Source: Ensifer sp. LCM 4579
GTDB lineage: Bacteria; Pseudomonadota; Alphaproteobacteria; Rhizobiales; Rhizobiaceae
NCBI RefSeq assembly: GCF_001854885.1
Contig: NZ_MDDV01000012.1
Location: 1-64,000, forward strand
DNA length: 64,000 nt
Reading direction: 5' to 3'
Part shown: positions 19,768-28,835 of the stretch, in pieces
How positions within the stretch are numbered: position 1 is the first letter of the stretch
Layout of the letters: the number at the start of each line of letters is the position of its first letter
Program-made: the position numbers and the translations under genes
The notes under the pieces: generated by a model
Told to the model about the DNA's origin: nothing
Database searches by the model: none
Seen by the model: the letters and a program-made list of their open reading frames with translations, nothing else

Positions 19768-20611
19768 TTATACCACGAGTTGCTTTGCGGATTCTTGGCG
19801 ATCAATCGCGTCTCGGATCACACCTATGTTGGTCTGATACTTTTGAATTCTGTAATATCCTTCGTGCAGACAATTAAAATAAAGATTCTTAAGGTATCTG
19901 GCGCTTCTGAACCTTAAAAAGTCGTGATGTAGCTCGCTTGGATCCGCGGTGAGAATATATTTGATTTGGCGAGCGGTGATGTGATGACTTGACTCCGCCA
20001 CGATCTGATTCAGGTCACTGATTGACTTAACCGCAGCAAAATTTATCTCGGATTCTATGTCGGGCCGGTCGCCCGTGTATCGAGCAAAATATAGGAAGAA
20101 TGTTTTATTCTTGAGCTGTTGCTCGTGCATGAGCTCGACTAACCTGTTTTCGTGAGTGCCAGTGATCTTCACGTCGTCGACAAACAGAAGACAACGACCT
20201 TCGAAATGTTGCGCGTTGAAGTAGAACCTATCGCCGGCGATCAATGACTTACGATGTTCCCGTGACAGGAGTCCGTAGTCGTTCACGTAACTGATCTTTC
20301 GTGGAACAGTCGCATGTTCCACGTGGTTGCCTTTGGCATCAACAATGTGGCTGTTGAGGCGATTGAGCAAATGCATCGTCATTATAGTCGCTGCATTCGG
20401 AACAAAATTGTACGGCGACGAAATCATCAGGCAGCGACTGTCCAGTAGAGCGGGTGCGTTTTTTTTGGAAGAACGCGTCCGCAATCTCGTAGCCCATCTC
20501 GCGGGCTGCTTCGTCGCAACCGAATTTCAGACGTGAATATTGTTCCGGTCGAAAGGGCGCATCCTCGATCGACTGAAATTCATGGAGCGCAAACTCCTGA
20601 AATTGCTTCAT
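19768..20611 (-). pseudogene. Phosphoribosyltransferase-like gene with a homopolymer frameshift
   Basis: Start ATG at 20611 (MKQFQEFALHEFQSIEDAPF), overlapping the end of the HAD gene by 32 bases. The frame runs to an eight-A tract (minus strand, 20466-20459). Removing one A joins AFFQK to NAPALLDSRCLMISSPYNFV and gives an unbroken ~280-residue protein ending at 19768. The PRPP-binding motif of type I phosphoribosyltransferases is clear: CLLFVDDVKITGTHENRL, hydrophobic strand then acidic pair then TGTH. An N-terminal segment SSPYNFVPNAATIM is also conserved in this group. As sequenced it is out of frame; phase variation, slippage-dependent expression, sequencing error or true decay are all possible. 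Confidence 0.6.
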
Positions 20612-21239
20612 ACACAACCTCTCGAATGTCTTCAGGCCTTCCCAGCAGAGCACCATGCATTCCAGCGCTCTGCGCACCTTGCAGATCGCAGATCGCGTGG
20701 TCACTCACGTGCAGGATGTTATTGGCCGCAACGTCACACGACTTGATGATTTTCTTAAAGAAGGCTTTCTTCGGTTTTGCATATCCAAGCAAATCAGAAT
20801 AGATTCCGAACCGAAACACGCATCCAAACGAGCTCTCAAGAAAATCGTGCACCAATCGGCCGCTAATAAAGCTCGAGTTGCTGCCAAGTGACAGCGCATA
20901 TCCGTCTTCGACCAACGCCTGGATTAGTCTTACGGTAGTGTCCAATACAATTGGTTTGCAGTTCTCAAAAATGTTCTCGAACGCCTTTGCGATGAGGCTC
21001 GGATCTTTGTGAACATTGCAATGCATCATAAGCAGACGGATATTTTCGAACAGAGATGGAGCGTACCCAGTTTCGATCGCGTGTTGATTCACCCACCTCT
21101 TGACCTCGGCGTATGCATTCCTGACAGTTGCTTCTTCTGTATGAAAACAAGCCGCGAGAAACTTCGTCCTCGTCTGCGCATGGCTTGGGTTTGGCAGTAC
21201 GAGAGTGTTCCAGACGTCGAAAGAAATGTGACTTATCAA
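20580..21239 (-). CDS. HAD-superfamily hydrolase
   Basis: About 219 residues from a TTG at 21239 (read as MISHISFDVWNTLV), preceded by GGAAAGG; the open frame extends upstream but the fold begins here. HAD motifs: motif I SFDVWNTLV, where the second acidic residue of DxD is replaced by Trp; motif II SLGSNSSF; motif III Lys in YAKPKKAFF; motif IV HVSDHAICDLQGAQSAGM. The altered motif I leaves phosphatase activity open. It overlaps the following phosphoribosyltransferase, so the two are translationally coupled. HAD plus PRTase pairs occur in nucleoside-like metabolite modules such as those of Ter-type stress systems, which would be a hypothesis here. Confidence 0.7.
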   Translation of the reverse strand: MISHISFDVWNTLVLPNPSHAQTRTKFLAACFHTEEATVRNAYAEVKRWVNQHAIETGYAPSLFENIRLLMMHCNVHKDPSLIAKAFENIFENCKPIVLDTTVRLIQALVEDGYALSLGSNSSFISGRLVHDFLESSFGCVFRFGIYSDLLGYAKPKKAFFKKIIKSCDVAANNILHVSDHAICDLQGAQSAGMHGALLGRPEDIREVVYEAISGVCAP

Positions 21240-21741
21240 CTTGCCTTTCCGCCCGCCTTTAAAGCGCTCGGAGGGCAAGCATCTGCGGTTTGTCCGCAGC
21301 CGTCTCGGCGTCACGCGCATATGCGGCGCGGGTCCGAAACGGATCGGAGTACCCGCATCAACCACGGCGGTGTGCGTGCATCGGGAGAGATTGCCCTGCC
21401 GGTGCCGCTCTTCTCTGAAGGTGGGTTGTGGCGAACTAACATATTCCCTTTGCCTTTCATTAATTTCCTGACAGCGCTCGACACCTGAATGTCCGGGCGA
21501 TATCCATCTGTTTATGGCTGAGAATGAGCAAACGTCGTGCCAACCGCGCTCGGGCGTCTCGGGAGTGCATTTTTGCTAGGTATGGCAAAGGGTTCCCATG
21601 ATGATTGGGATAGCGATGCCGCCGAACAAGGCTGCGTCGATAACCGCACAATTCGACAGGTGGTGTCGAATTTCGGACATGCCCCAAATGGGATACGACC
21701 TGCGGTGCGCATGAAGCAAGCTCGTCGTCAGCCAAGGAAAA
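21240..21741. other. Gap between the HAD gene and the integrase fragment
   Basis: No frame here shows a recognisable motif. It contains the upstream region of the HAD gene and probably the break point of the integrase relic. Confidence 0.4.
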
Positions 21742-22041
21742 TCATCTCCAGGTGCGCAGGATGCCAAGCAGCTGCCGGTCCAGCGTCACGCCGTAAAAGA
21801 ACCGCAGCGCGCAAACCGTCTGGTTGAGCGCCGGCCAGGAGATGCCCTGCGACACCAGGTACATCTGGAAGGCGCGCATATCCTCCAGCCCCAGCCGATC
21901 CGGCGAGCGGCCGAAATAACGGCTGAACTTTGTCACGGCATGCAGGTAGGATCGTTGCGTGGCCGGCGACAGGTTGCGGAGCGTCATGTCGTCGATCATG
22001 CGGCGGCGCAGCGGACCCACCGCTGCCGGAGCGTCGGTCAT
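21742..22041 (-). pseudogene. N-terminal fragment of a tyrosine recombinase
   Basis: Starts MTDAPAAVGPLRRRMIDDMT and continues through LSPATQRSYLHAVTKFSRYF and LVSQGISWPALNQTVCALRFFYG, the SAM-like core-binding domain of phage-type integrases of the kind that accompany IS91-like elements in rhizobia. The catalytic domain with the R-H-R-Y residues is missing: the frame diverges at 21745. It is a truncated relic. Confidence 0.75.
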
Positions 22042-22172
22042 CGGTCGGTCTCCTGGTCAGGGGTTGGTTCTCAACACCCCAACATCCCGTCAGGAGACCG
22101 CGCCTCCAAACACTCACCTCTCCCGCGTCAGCGGGTTAGTTCAATCATGAATCCGAAAAATCGCGACGCGCT

Positions 22173-22793
22173 TTAGAGGCGGTAGGTGAGCATTTTTATA
22201 CCGAAGCCGATTAGCAACATTCCAGCAATTCGGTCAATCCAAGCTCCGGACTTCTTGTAAGCTGCTTGCGCAGGCGGAGACGACATGAGCATGGCCACAG
22301 ATCCGTACCACACCATTTCCAACATAAAGCCGCCCAACAACACGATGAGCTTTACGGACATATCTGCATCGACCGGAATTGTAGCGGCATACAATCCCAG
22401 GAAAAACGTGATGCCTTTTGGATTGGTTAATTCAACCAAAGTTCCCAGGCGGAAACCGGACCACGACGTGCCGGTGGGTGGAGGCGGGGTGTTATCTCCA
22501 GACGAAGAGACAAGCCAACCGGAAAGGCCAAGATAGACGAGGTAAAGACCCCCAACGATATGGATAGCGGTAGCAAACCAGTCCACACGTACAATCAGCA
22601 CGGCGAGGCCAGTCATTGAAAGAACGGCATAGAATGTGGCGGCTAAAGACAGTCCAAGAGTTGCCCCCAAAGCTGATGGCAGAGCGCCCGACATCGCTAG
22701 TCGCGAGACCAAGGCAAAGTTTGGACCTGGGCTTATGATCACGATGGCGTAGAGACCCAATGTCGTCAGAATGGTCCAAATATTGTCTTGCAT
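22173..22793 (-). CDS. LysE/RhtB-family amino-acid exporter
   Basis: 206 residues with six predicted membrane segments, ATG at 22793. Family signatures are ISPGPNFALVSRLAMSGALP near residue 20 (LysE SPGP motif), GLYLVYLGLSGWL, and TNPKGITFFLGLY (the conserved NPK). LysE/RhtB proteins export amino acids or analogues across the inner membrane. It lies 37 bases after the MocR-type regulator in the same direction and is divergent from the rhizobitoxine-type biosynthetic genes, so export of rhizobitoxine, dihydrorhizobitoxine or a precursor is a reasonable inference. Confidence 0.85.
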   Translation of the reverse strand: MQDNIWTILTTLGLYAIVIISPGPNFALVSRLAMSGALPSALGATLGLSLAATFYAVLSMTGLAVLIVRVDWFATAIHIVGGLYLVYLGLSGWLVSSSGDNTPPPPTGTSWSGFRLGTLVELTNPKGITFFLGLYAATIPVDADMSVKLIVLLGGFMLEMVWYGSVAMLMSSPPAQAAYKKSGAWIDRIAGMLLIGFGIKMLTYRL

Positions 22794-22829
22794 CGGCGCC
22801 TATCCGGTCGACCTTCGACCGACTCCTTG

Positions 22830-24197
22830 TTAAACATGGGATCTCTGCGGCTTTCCAGCGAGCGCAGAATTCTTGAGAATGGCTGACAGCTTTTCTAAAG
22901 CTGTCTTGAGATCGGAAAGCTCGGGACCTCCCACACAGAGCCTGACGCCTCCGTCGTTGGCATCGGGATCGACCGCCGTAGCCGCGGGCGGGGTCACATG
23001 TATGCCGATGGCGCGGCTTGCCGCGGCGAAATTGTCGGCTTCACGACGTGCCATCGGCAGCCAGATATGAAAGCCTTCATGGTCAGGAAAAACTGCCACG
23101 TCGCCAAGCTGGGATCTCGCCAGATCTAATCTTCTTGAAGATTCAACCTTAATTGATTTGCGAAGGGTTTGGGCTATTCCGCTTGAAAGCCATTCGGCCA
23201 TGACCGCACAGGAAAAAGGCGATACCATCGATGACGTTGCGGACAGCGCGACCTCGGCCTTATCGACATAATGATGTGGTGCAACCAGAGAACCAATACG
23301 CAAACCTGGACTGACTGTTTTGGATAGGCTGTTGACATAGAAGGTCCGCTCGGGTGCCAACATTGCGATTGGCGGAAAACCTGACGAACCGAGGGAATAC
23401 ACATCGTCCTCAATGATCAGGGCATCATGCTTTCGGCAGACATCCGCAATTTCATGCCGACGGCGTTCTCCCATGGTTGCCGTTGTCGGATTCTGCATTG
23501 TGGGCGTCACATAGACAACACCGCCGCTCGTCCGTCCCAAAGCCTCGTCGAGCGCTTCAGATTGCATACCTTCCCTATCTGTTTCCACGCCGACTAAGCG
23601 GTGAGAGGTATGACGCGTCAGCGAGATCACTCCGGGATAAGTTTGCGACTCTGTGATGATCGTTCCGCCCGGTTTACTCGCGACAGCGAGAGCGACCGAC
23701 AACGCCTGTTGTGCTCCATTGCATAGAAGGAGTTGTTCCACCTTCATCTGCATACCGAGCCAGGCGAGCCATTGTGCCATCTGCCTGCGGTGCTCGAAGT
23801 ACCCTCCGTCGGGCGGATACCGAGCAAACAGATCCGCATCGATGTCCCGTGAGATGTTCATAAGCGTCCTTGCGAGCATTTGCTGGCCTACTATTCGCGG
23901 CGGCGCGTTCACACTGAGGTCAATGACAGCTTCTCTTGATCCCGGAAGTGCGGCCACAAACGTGCCTCGTCCTTTTTCGCTCCGTACCAATCCGCGGCGC
24001 TCGAGGATGGCATAAGCCTTTGTCGCTGTTCCGATTCCGATGCCCAAGCGATAGGCAACCTCACGGTGGGGCGGCAGGCGATCGTTTGCCGCGAGCCTTC
24101 CTTCGAGAATATCGTCTGCCAAGGCTCTCACGAGCCGTTCACTTGGTGGGGCGTTCATAACAACGAGATACGGCTCCCATGGGGATTTGAGAAGCAT
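22830..24197 (-). CDS. MocR/PdxR-type GntR-aminotransferase regulator
   Basis: 455 residues from the ATG at 24197 (MLLKSPWEPYLVVMN); an upstream ATG at 24227 is possible. Residues ~20-85 are a GntR-type winged helix (RLVRALADDILEGRLAANDRLPPHREVAYRLGI, then RRGLVRSEKGRGTFV). The rest is a fold-type I aminotransferase domain with VYVTPTMQNPT, LIIEDDVYS and the PLP-binding Lys in YVNSLSKTVSPGLRIG. MocR proteins are PLP-sensing regulators that often control a divergent amino-acid or vitamin gene. Here the divergent operon starts at 24399, with an inverted repeat at 24218-24256 between them. It probably regulates that operon and the downstream LysE gene. Confidence 0.88.
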   Translation of the reverse strand: MLLKSPWEPYLVVMNAPPSERLVRALADDILEGRLAANDRLPPHREVAYRLGIGIGTATKAYAILERRGLVRSEKGRGTFVAALPGSREAVIDLSVNAPPRIVGQQMLARTLMNISRDIDADLFARYPPDGGYFEHRRQMAQWLAWLGMQMKVEQLLLCNGAQQALSVALAVASKPGGTIITESQTYPGVISLTRHTSHRLVGVETDREGMQSEALDEALGRTSGGVVYVTPTMQNPTTATMGERRRHEIADVCRKHDALIIEDDVYSLGSSGFPPIAMLAPERTFYVNSLSKTVSPGLRIGSLVAPHHYVDKAEVALSATSSMVSPFSCAVMAEWLSSGIAQTLRKSIKVESSRRLDLARSQLGDVAVFPDHEGFHIWLPMARREADNFAAASRAIGIHVTPPAATAVDPDANDGGVRLCVGGPELSDLKTALEKLSAILKNSALAGKPQRSHV

Positions 24198-24217
24198 ATC
24201 AACTCCAAAAATAGCGT

Positions 24218-24256
24218 CACATGACACTTTTATCGTGGCGGGCGAAGTGTCTCATG
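24218..24256. promoter_or_regulatory. Imperfect inverted repeat, candidate MocR operator
   Basis: CATGACACTT and AAGTGTCTCATG face each other across about 17 bases between the MocR gene and the divergent rtx-like operon. The left arm lies just upstream of the MocR start. Confidence 0.45.
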
Positions 24257-24398
24257 CATTACTCATTGCGGCAACGAACTATTCCACAGTCGAGGAGATC
24301 GAAACTGAACTGCTGAACCTCGCTCCGAAAGACAGGAGATAAGGGATCTCCGATCGCATGTTGGTGGAACCACTGTCGAGTTCAACAGGAGTAATTCT

Positions 24399-25499
24399 AT
24401 GCAGGAAACGTGTCTTTTCACTCCCGGGCCACTGAGCCTTTCCTCCGATGTGAGGGACGCCATGAGGGTAGATTTGGGGTCGAGAGATGAGACCTTTAAG
24501 CAAGTCACGCAACGGGTAAGAGACCGCCTGCTACACATTTCCGGCACTGATAAGTCTCACTCTGCCGTTCTGATGCAGGGTAGTGGTACTTTCGCGCTGG
24601 AGGCGGCGCTGGCCACCTTTCTCGGAGCCACAGACAAAGCCCTTGTCTGTATCAACGGGCTTTATGGCGAACGCATCGCAAGAATTCTTGAAAAGAGCGG
24701 CAAGAATTTTGAGACACTTCTGTGTTCCGCTGCATTGCCGATAGATGTGGCTGCCGTGGAGCGCATCATTTGCCGCGATAAGCAGTTTACTCACCTCTGT
24801 TTCGTCCATTGCGAAACCACAACCGGACTCATCAACCCGGTAAAGAGCCTCTTGGAGATCGGTCGACGCAACGGTCTCGTCACGGTGGTGGATGCAATGA
24901 GTTCCTTCGGCGGGCTCCGAGTTGATGACGACATCGACATTCTGGTTTCCTCGGGAAACAAATGCATAGAAGCGCCCGCTGGTGTTGCTTTCGCAATCGT
25001 CTCCAACCGGCTACTCGCCTCTGGGAAATCCAGTGCGCGATCGTTTTGCTTCGACATGATGGATCAGTGGCAGCACTTTGAACAGCACCGCGAGTGGCGC
25101 ACGACTCCCCCGACCCATATCGTACAAGCCTTTGATAAAGCTCTCGAAAGGCTGATCGAGGAAGGCATCCCAGCGAGGAATGCGCGATATTCGAGAGTTC
25201 AGGAAAAACTCCTCAGGGGCATGACGGCGCTCGGGTTTAAAACCATCATCCCCCAGGAACATCAATCACCGATCTGCTTGGCTTTTTGCTCAATTGAACT
25301 GGTACCCGACGAGGCTGCATTCGGGGCCTACTATGGAGCACTCGCTCAGCAGGGCATCTACATCTACGCAAAGTTTCATGAGCCGACAACCACGTTCCGC
25401 ATAGGATGCATCGGCCAGATTCAAGACCTTTGGATTGAGAAATTACTGGCGGTAACGGCCGCACATTTTCGTATTTCGCCTTCGATATTGGCCGCTTAG
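24399..25499 (+). CDS. rtxA: Class V aminotransferase, RtxA N-terminal-half equivalent
   Basis: 366 residues; ATG at 24399 preceded by CAGGAG. Fold-type I, class V PLP aminotransferase: N-terminal LFTPGPLSLSSDVR, GSGTFALEAAL, TTGLINPV, VVDAMSSFGG, and the Schiff-base Lys in LVSSGNKCIEAPAG; the closest generic family is 2-aminoethylphosphonate/alanine-glyoxylate transaminase. In Bradyrhizobium elkanii the N-terminal part of RtxA is an aminotransferase that makes serinol from dihydroxyacetone phosphate, fused to a sulfhydrylase-like C-terminal half. Here that second half is a separate gene 21 bases downstream and an RtxC-like desaturase follows, which supports the rhizobitoxine assignment over phosphonate metabolism. 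Cytoplasmic. The symbol is by analogy. Confidence 0.7.
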   Translation: MQETCLFTPGPLSLSSDVRDAMRVDLGSRDETFKQVTQRVRDRLLHISGTDKSHSAVLMQGSGTFALEAALATFLGATDKALVCINGLYGERIARILEKSGKNFETLLCSAALPIDVAAVERIICRDKQFTHLCFVHCETTTGLINPVKSLLEIGRRNGLVTVVDAMSSFGGLRVDDDIDILVSSGNKCIEAPAGVAFAIVSNRLLASGKSSARSFCFDMMDQWQHFEQHREWRTTPPTHIVQAFDKALERLIEEGIPARNARYSRVQEKLLRGMTALGFKTIIPQEHQSPICLAFCSIELVPDEAAFGAYYGALAQQGIYIYAKFHEPTTTFRIGCIGQIQDLWIEKLLAVTAAHFRISPSILAA

Positions 25500-25520
25500 G
25501 TCAACTGCAGGAGAACCGCA

Positions 25521-26855
25521 ATGCTCAAGAAGAACGACGCGCAAGGACACTCGGTCCACCCGGCAACCGCATCACTGCATGCAGGTTTCAGAAGTGACCC
25601 TGCGACCAAGGCTGTCTGCGTGCCAATCTATCAGAACACAGCATACGAGCTTGACGGCGATCTCTCGAAAATTGCTGACATCTACAACGTAAAAGAAGAC
25701 GGATACACTTACACCCGCATTATCAATCCGACGACGAGGGCACTCGAGACCCGGTTTGCTGCCGTAGACAACGCTGCCGACTGCTTGGCTGTCGCATCAG
25801 GTCAGGCCGCTACATTTATTGCCCTTGCCAACCTTTGCAGTGGTCAGCCAGGCGATAATATCGTCGCGGCTCCCTTCCTCTACGGAAACACATGGAATCT
25901 GCTTCATAACACTTTTCGCAGGTTCGGCATCGAGACCCGAACCGCCGCGAACTCCGAACCGGCCGAGTTCGAAAAGCACGTTGACGACCGCACTATTTGT
26001 CTTTTCGGCGAATGTGTTTCCAATCCGATCCTTGATCCGTTGCCAATGCGTAGCTTGGCAGAGATCGGCCGGAAAAGAGGAATTCCGGTCGTCGTGGATA
26101 ACACCACCACGCCGTTGGTCTGCCGACCTTCGAATCTTGGCGCAGCCATGGCGACCTACTCGGCAACGAAGTATATTTGCGGGCATGGCACCACTCTCGG
26201 TGGTTTGATTTCGGACTACGGAAGTTTTCCTTTCCAGAAATATCCCGATAGGTTTCCCTTGTTTTCGGCTCCCGATGAGGCGCACGGCGGAATCCTTTGG
26301 CACCAGGCCGTGCAGGAGGTCAACGATCTGGGAAAGAGCGCGGCGCTATTGAAGGCGCGAATGACTTGGCTTCGTGATACTGGGCCATGCGCCAGCCCGT
26401 TCAACAGCTTTCAGCTCTTGCAAGGACTTGAGACATTGCACCTGCGCATGCGTCAGCATTGCGAGAATGCCGAAATTGTGGCCGACATGCTCAACAATCA
26501 CCCAAAGGTTGTGCGCGTGATCCATCCGTCCCACTTTACGGGGAGGAAAAGGGAACTCGCGGACGATCTGTTCGACAAGCGTTATGGCTACGGCGCCATG
26601 CTCATGTTCGAAGTTAAAGATGCAGCGAGCGGGCGCGCGCTCATTGAGAACGTTGAGATGATCTATCACGTTTCGAATGTCGGCGACGCTCGCACTCTCA
26701 TTACCCATCCCGTTTCGACAACCCATACGACGGTACCCCGGGAAAAAAGAATGGCCGCTGGCATCAATGACGGAACGATACGTCTTTGTGTTGGCCTTGA
26801 GCATGCGGATGACATCATCCGCGATCTGGAACGGGCCCTTTCGGCTGTGAACTGA
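25521..26855 (+). CDS. rtxA: O-acetylhomoserine sulfhydrylase-like enzyme, RtxA C-terminal-half equivalent
   Basis: 444 residues; ATG at 25521 with CAGGAG 8 bases upstream. Cys/Met-metabolism PLP family (MetY type): AVCVPIYQNTAYEL, YTYTRIINPTTRALETR, VASGQAATFIAL, VVDNTTTPLVCRP, and the PLP Lys in YSATKYICGHGTTLGG; the C-terminus has ISDYGSFPF and RTLITHPVSTTHT. In the rhizobitoxine pathway the corresponding RtxA domain condenses serinol with O-acetylhomoserine to give dihydrorhizobitoxine. Adding its length to the upstream aminotransferase gives 810 residues, about the size of the fused RtxA. Generic MetY would be an alternative, but the neighbours favour the toxin pathway. Confidence 0.75.
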   Translation: MLKKNDAQGHSVHPATASLHAGFRSDPATKAVCVPIYQNTAYELDGDLSKIADIYNVKEDGYTYTRIINPTTRALETRFAAVDNAADCLAVASGQAATFIALANLCSGQPGDNIVAAPFLYGNTWNLLHNTFRRFGIETRTAANSEPAEFEKHVDDRTICLFGECVSNPILDPLPMRSLAEIGRKRGIPVVVDNTTTPLVCRPSNLGAAMATYSATKYICGHGTTLGGLISDYGSFPFQKYPDRFPLFSAPDEAHGGILWHQAVQEVNDLGKSAALLKARMTWLRDTGPCASPFNSFQLLQGLETLHLRMRQHCENAEIVADMLNNHPKVVRVIHPSHFTGRKRELADDLFDKRYGYGAMLMFEVKDAASGRALIENVEMIYHVSNVGDARTLITHPVSTTHTTVPREKRMAAGINDGTIRLCVGLEHADDIIRDLERALSAVN

Positions 26856-26881
26856 TTCCCAAACGAACTCCGGAGTGAATC

Positions 26882-27946
26882 ATGACTGATCGAGATGTTT
26901 GGCCTCTGAAGGATGGTCGATACGAAAGCGTACGCTTTCCTTCTGACGTGAAAAAGTCACTGGCTGCATTGCGCACGAACAACTTCACCGGCGCACTCTA
27001 TATTGCGAAGGACTATGCAGTCATCAGCGCTTTCGCCATTCTAGCGTCGCAGGTTTCCTGGTGGTTCTATCCACTGGCCCTATTGTTTATAGGGGCGCAC
27101 CAACGTGGTTTAACCACCATCGCGCACGATGCGGCGCACAAGACCCTCGCAAGGAACGCTAAACTAAATTATTTCCTCGGCATCGTATTCGCGGCCTATC
27201 CGCTCTTCCAGCGGCATTGGGCCTACCGCGTCTCGCACGTTCATCTACACCATCCGCATTTGGGTGACCCGGAGAAAGATCCAGATCTGAAATTTTTTGT
27301 GGAGAATGGAATTTACGACGTGCGTCATCCCAACAAGTATCTCTGGGATATCGTTATTTTCCCGCTGATTGGGGGGGCGACGCTCGCCTACCTGAAATAC
27401 ATTTTTACCTACAGATTCAAGGTGGTAGCGACTGATGGCGATGAAGTCGACAAAACTGGCGTCCTTGTCGACCGGTGGGGTTTTGCAGCTTTTTGGCTGG
27501 CAGTAGTCAGCGGGTCAATCGCGTTCGGGTTTTTCGACGAACTAATATTGTTCTGGCTCATTCCCTATTTGACGACGTTTCAGATCATAGGATGGTTTAC
27601 TGAGATCGCTGAGCATTCTCCCATGTGCGAAGTGGAAGATACGAACCTCTACCTAACAAGAAATAGGAAAGGCAATTTCATAGAGCGCATACTCTTCGGG
27701 GTAAATCTGGATGAGTATCACCTGGAACATCACCTCTCGCCGGGTATTCCTTTCTGGTTGCTCAAGAGGGCGCAAGAAATTCGGATGGCGGATCCCGAAT
27801 ACCAGAGGGTGGCAGCAACTTGGGGCGGTCTATTCTGCCAGGGGCCAGAGGGGCAGCCTAGCGTCATTTCGCAGCTGATCGCGCGTAATCGGCAGCTATA
27901 TGAGACCGGGCGGCTGACAGACGGTGCCGCTGCTGGAATCGTATAG
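26882..27946 (+). CDS. rtxC: RtxC-like membrane desaturase (dihydrorhizobitoxine desaturase)
   Basis: 354 residues; ATG at 26882, GGAG 9 bases upstream. Integral-membrane fatty-acid-desaturase family with the three histidine boxes: HDAAHK (HxxxH), HVHLHH (HxxHH) and HLEHH (HxxHH), the first two flanked by hydrophobic segments (FAILASQVSWWFYPLALLFI; FLGIVFAAYPLF). These bind the di-iron centre. RtxC of B. elkanii belongs to this family and introduces the vinyl double bond of rhizobitoxine into dihydrorhizobitoxine. The position immediately after the two RtxA-like genes, with a 26-base gap, is the main support for that substrate rather than a lipid. Confidence 0.78.
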   Translation: MTDRDVWPLKDGRYESVRFPSDVKKSLAALRTNNFTGALYIAKDYAVISAFAILASQVSWWFYPLALLFIGAHQRGLTTIAHDAAHKTLARNAKLNYFLGIVFAAYPLFQRHWAYRVSHVHLHHPHLGDPEKDPDLKFFVENGIYDVRHPNKYLWDIVIFPLIGGATLAYLKYIFTYRFKVVATDGDEVDKTGVLVDRWGFAAFWLAVVSGSIAFGFFDELILFWLIPYLTTFQIIGWFTEIAEHSPMCEVEDTNLYLTRNRKGNFIERILFGVNLDEYHLEHHLSPGIPFWLLKRAQEIRMADPEYQRVAATWGGLFCQGPEGQPSVISQLIARNRQLYETGRLTDGAAAGIV

Positions 27947-27955
27947 AGGAGGAGT

Positions 27956-28753
27956 ATGATGCCTCTAGTTGGAGTTGCCGCAAATCGTCTCATCGACGAT
28001 GGGGTCCACAGAGAATGGGTTCGTCGGCGATATATTGATGCACTTGAAGCATACGCAAACGTTGAGATCGTCATATTACCGACTCGCTCCACTGACGACA
28101 TCGAGGGAAGCCGGCGAGTTGTTGCTCGCTTGGACGGACTTGTCCTAACCGGAGACGAATCGAACGTCAGCCCAGAGTACTTTCTTCACGCTAACACGCC
28201 GCGTCCTTCGCCGACTGAAAGCACCTACTATCGAGCGGAAACTGACCCCTACAGGGACATGATGGCGAGTTTGGTTCTTTCGGCCGCTCTAGAGAGAGGA
28301 TTACCAATCCTCGGCATTTGCAGGGGGTTGCAGGAACTGAACGTCTTCTTCGGAGGCTCGCTCTATGAAGACATTTCCCTAGAGACGAACATGCTTACTC
28401 ATAAAGAGGATATCTCTCTACCGCGCGATCGACAATACGACCCCGTCCATGAGGTCACCGTTCAAGACGGAGGGAAGCTGGCGCGGATTCTTGGCGGCAA
28501 TGTACCGATAATCGTGAACTCCCTTCATAATCAGGGGATACGGATCTTAGCGCCTGGACTTCAGTGCGAAGCAGTTGCTGCCGATGGTTTGATAGAAGCT
28601 GCGAGCGTCTCTGGTACGGGAATCTTCCAGATGGGCGTCCAATGGCACCCGGAGTGGCATGCTGCCGATGACGTTGTCTCACGAAAGCTATTTGCAGCCT
28701 TTGGAAATGCATGTGCTGCTTTCGAAGGTAAGCGACAAGGAGACCCCGTCTAG
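27956..28753 (+). CDS. Class I glutamine-amidotransferase (PuuD/peptidase C26) protein
   Basis: 265 residues; ATG at 27956 after AGGAGG. Gamma-glutamyl-GABA hydrolase/PuuD pattern: PLVGVAANRLIDDG, DGLVLTGDESNVSPEYF, the nucleophile Cys in ILGICRGLQELNVFFGG, VNSLHNQGIRILAPG, and the His/Glu pair in QMGVQWHPEWH. The triad residues all appear present. PuuD-type enzymes hydrolyse gamma-glutamyl amides. In this operon it may remove a gamma-glutamyl protecting group from a rhizobitoxine intermediate (inference). No glutamate-ligase partner is visible nearby. The gene starts ten bases after the desaturase, so it is the fourth gene of the operon. Confidence 0.82.
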   Translation: MMPLVGVAANRLIDDGVHREWVRRRYIDALEAYANVEIVILPTRSTDDIEGSRRVVARLDGLVLTGDESNVSPEYFLHANTPRPSPTESTYYRAETDPYRDMMASLVLSAALERGLPILGICRGLQELNVFFGGSLYEDISLETNMLTHKEDISLPRDRQYDPVHEVTVQDGGKLARILGGNVPIIVNSLHNQGIRILAPGLQCEAVAADGLIEAASVSGTGIFQMGVQWHPEWHAADDVVSRKLFAAFGNACAAFEGKRQGDPV

Positions 28754-28835
28754 CAGCATAGGGGTTGGGTAAGGTATGGCGGACGGACGATTGCACAGAC
28801 TGTGAGCATCTATGTCTGCGCCTATAGCTAGCCCT

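Noticed and set aside
24399..25499. Phosphonate catabolism (PhnW) assignment
   Set aside because: No phosphonatase or phosphonate transport genes nearby; the MetY-like and desaturase neighbours fit the rhizobitoxine pathway better.
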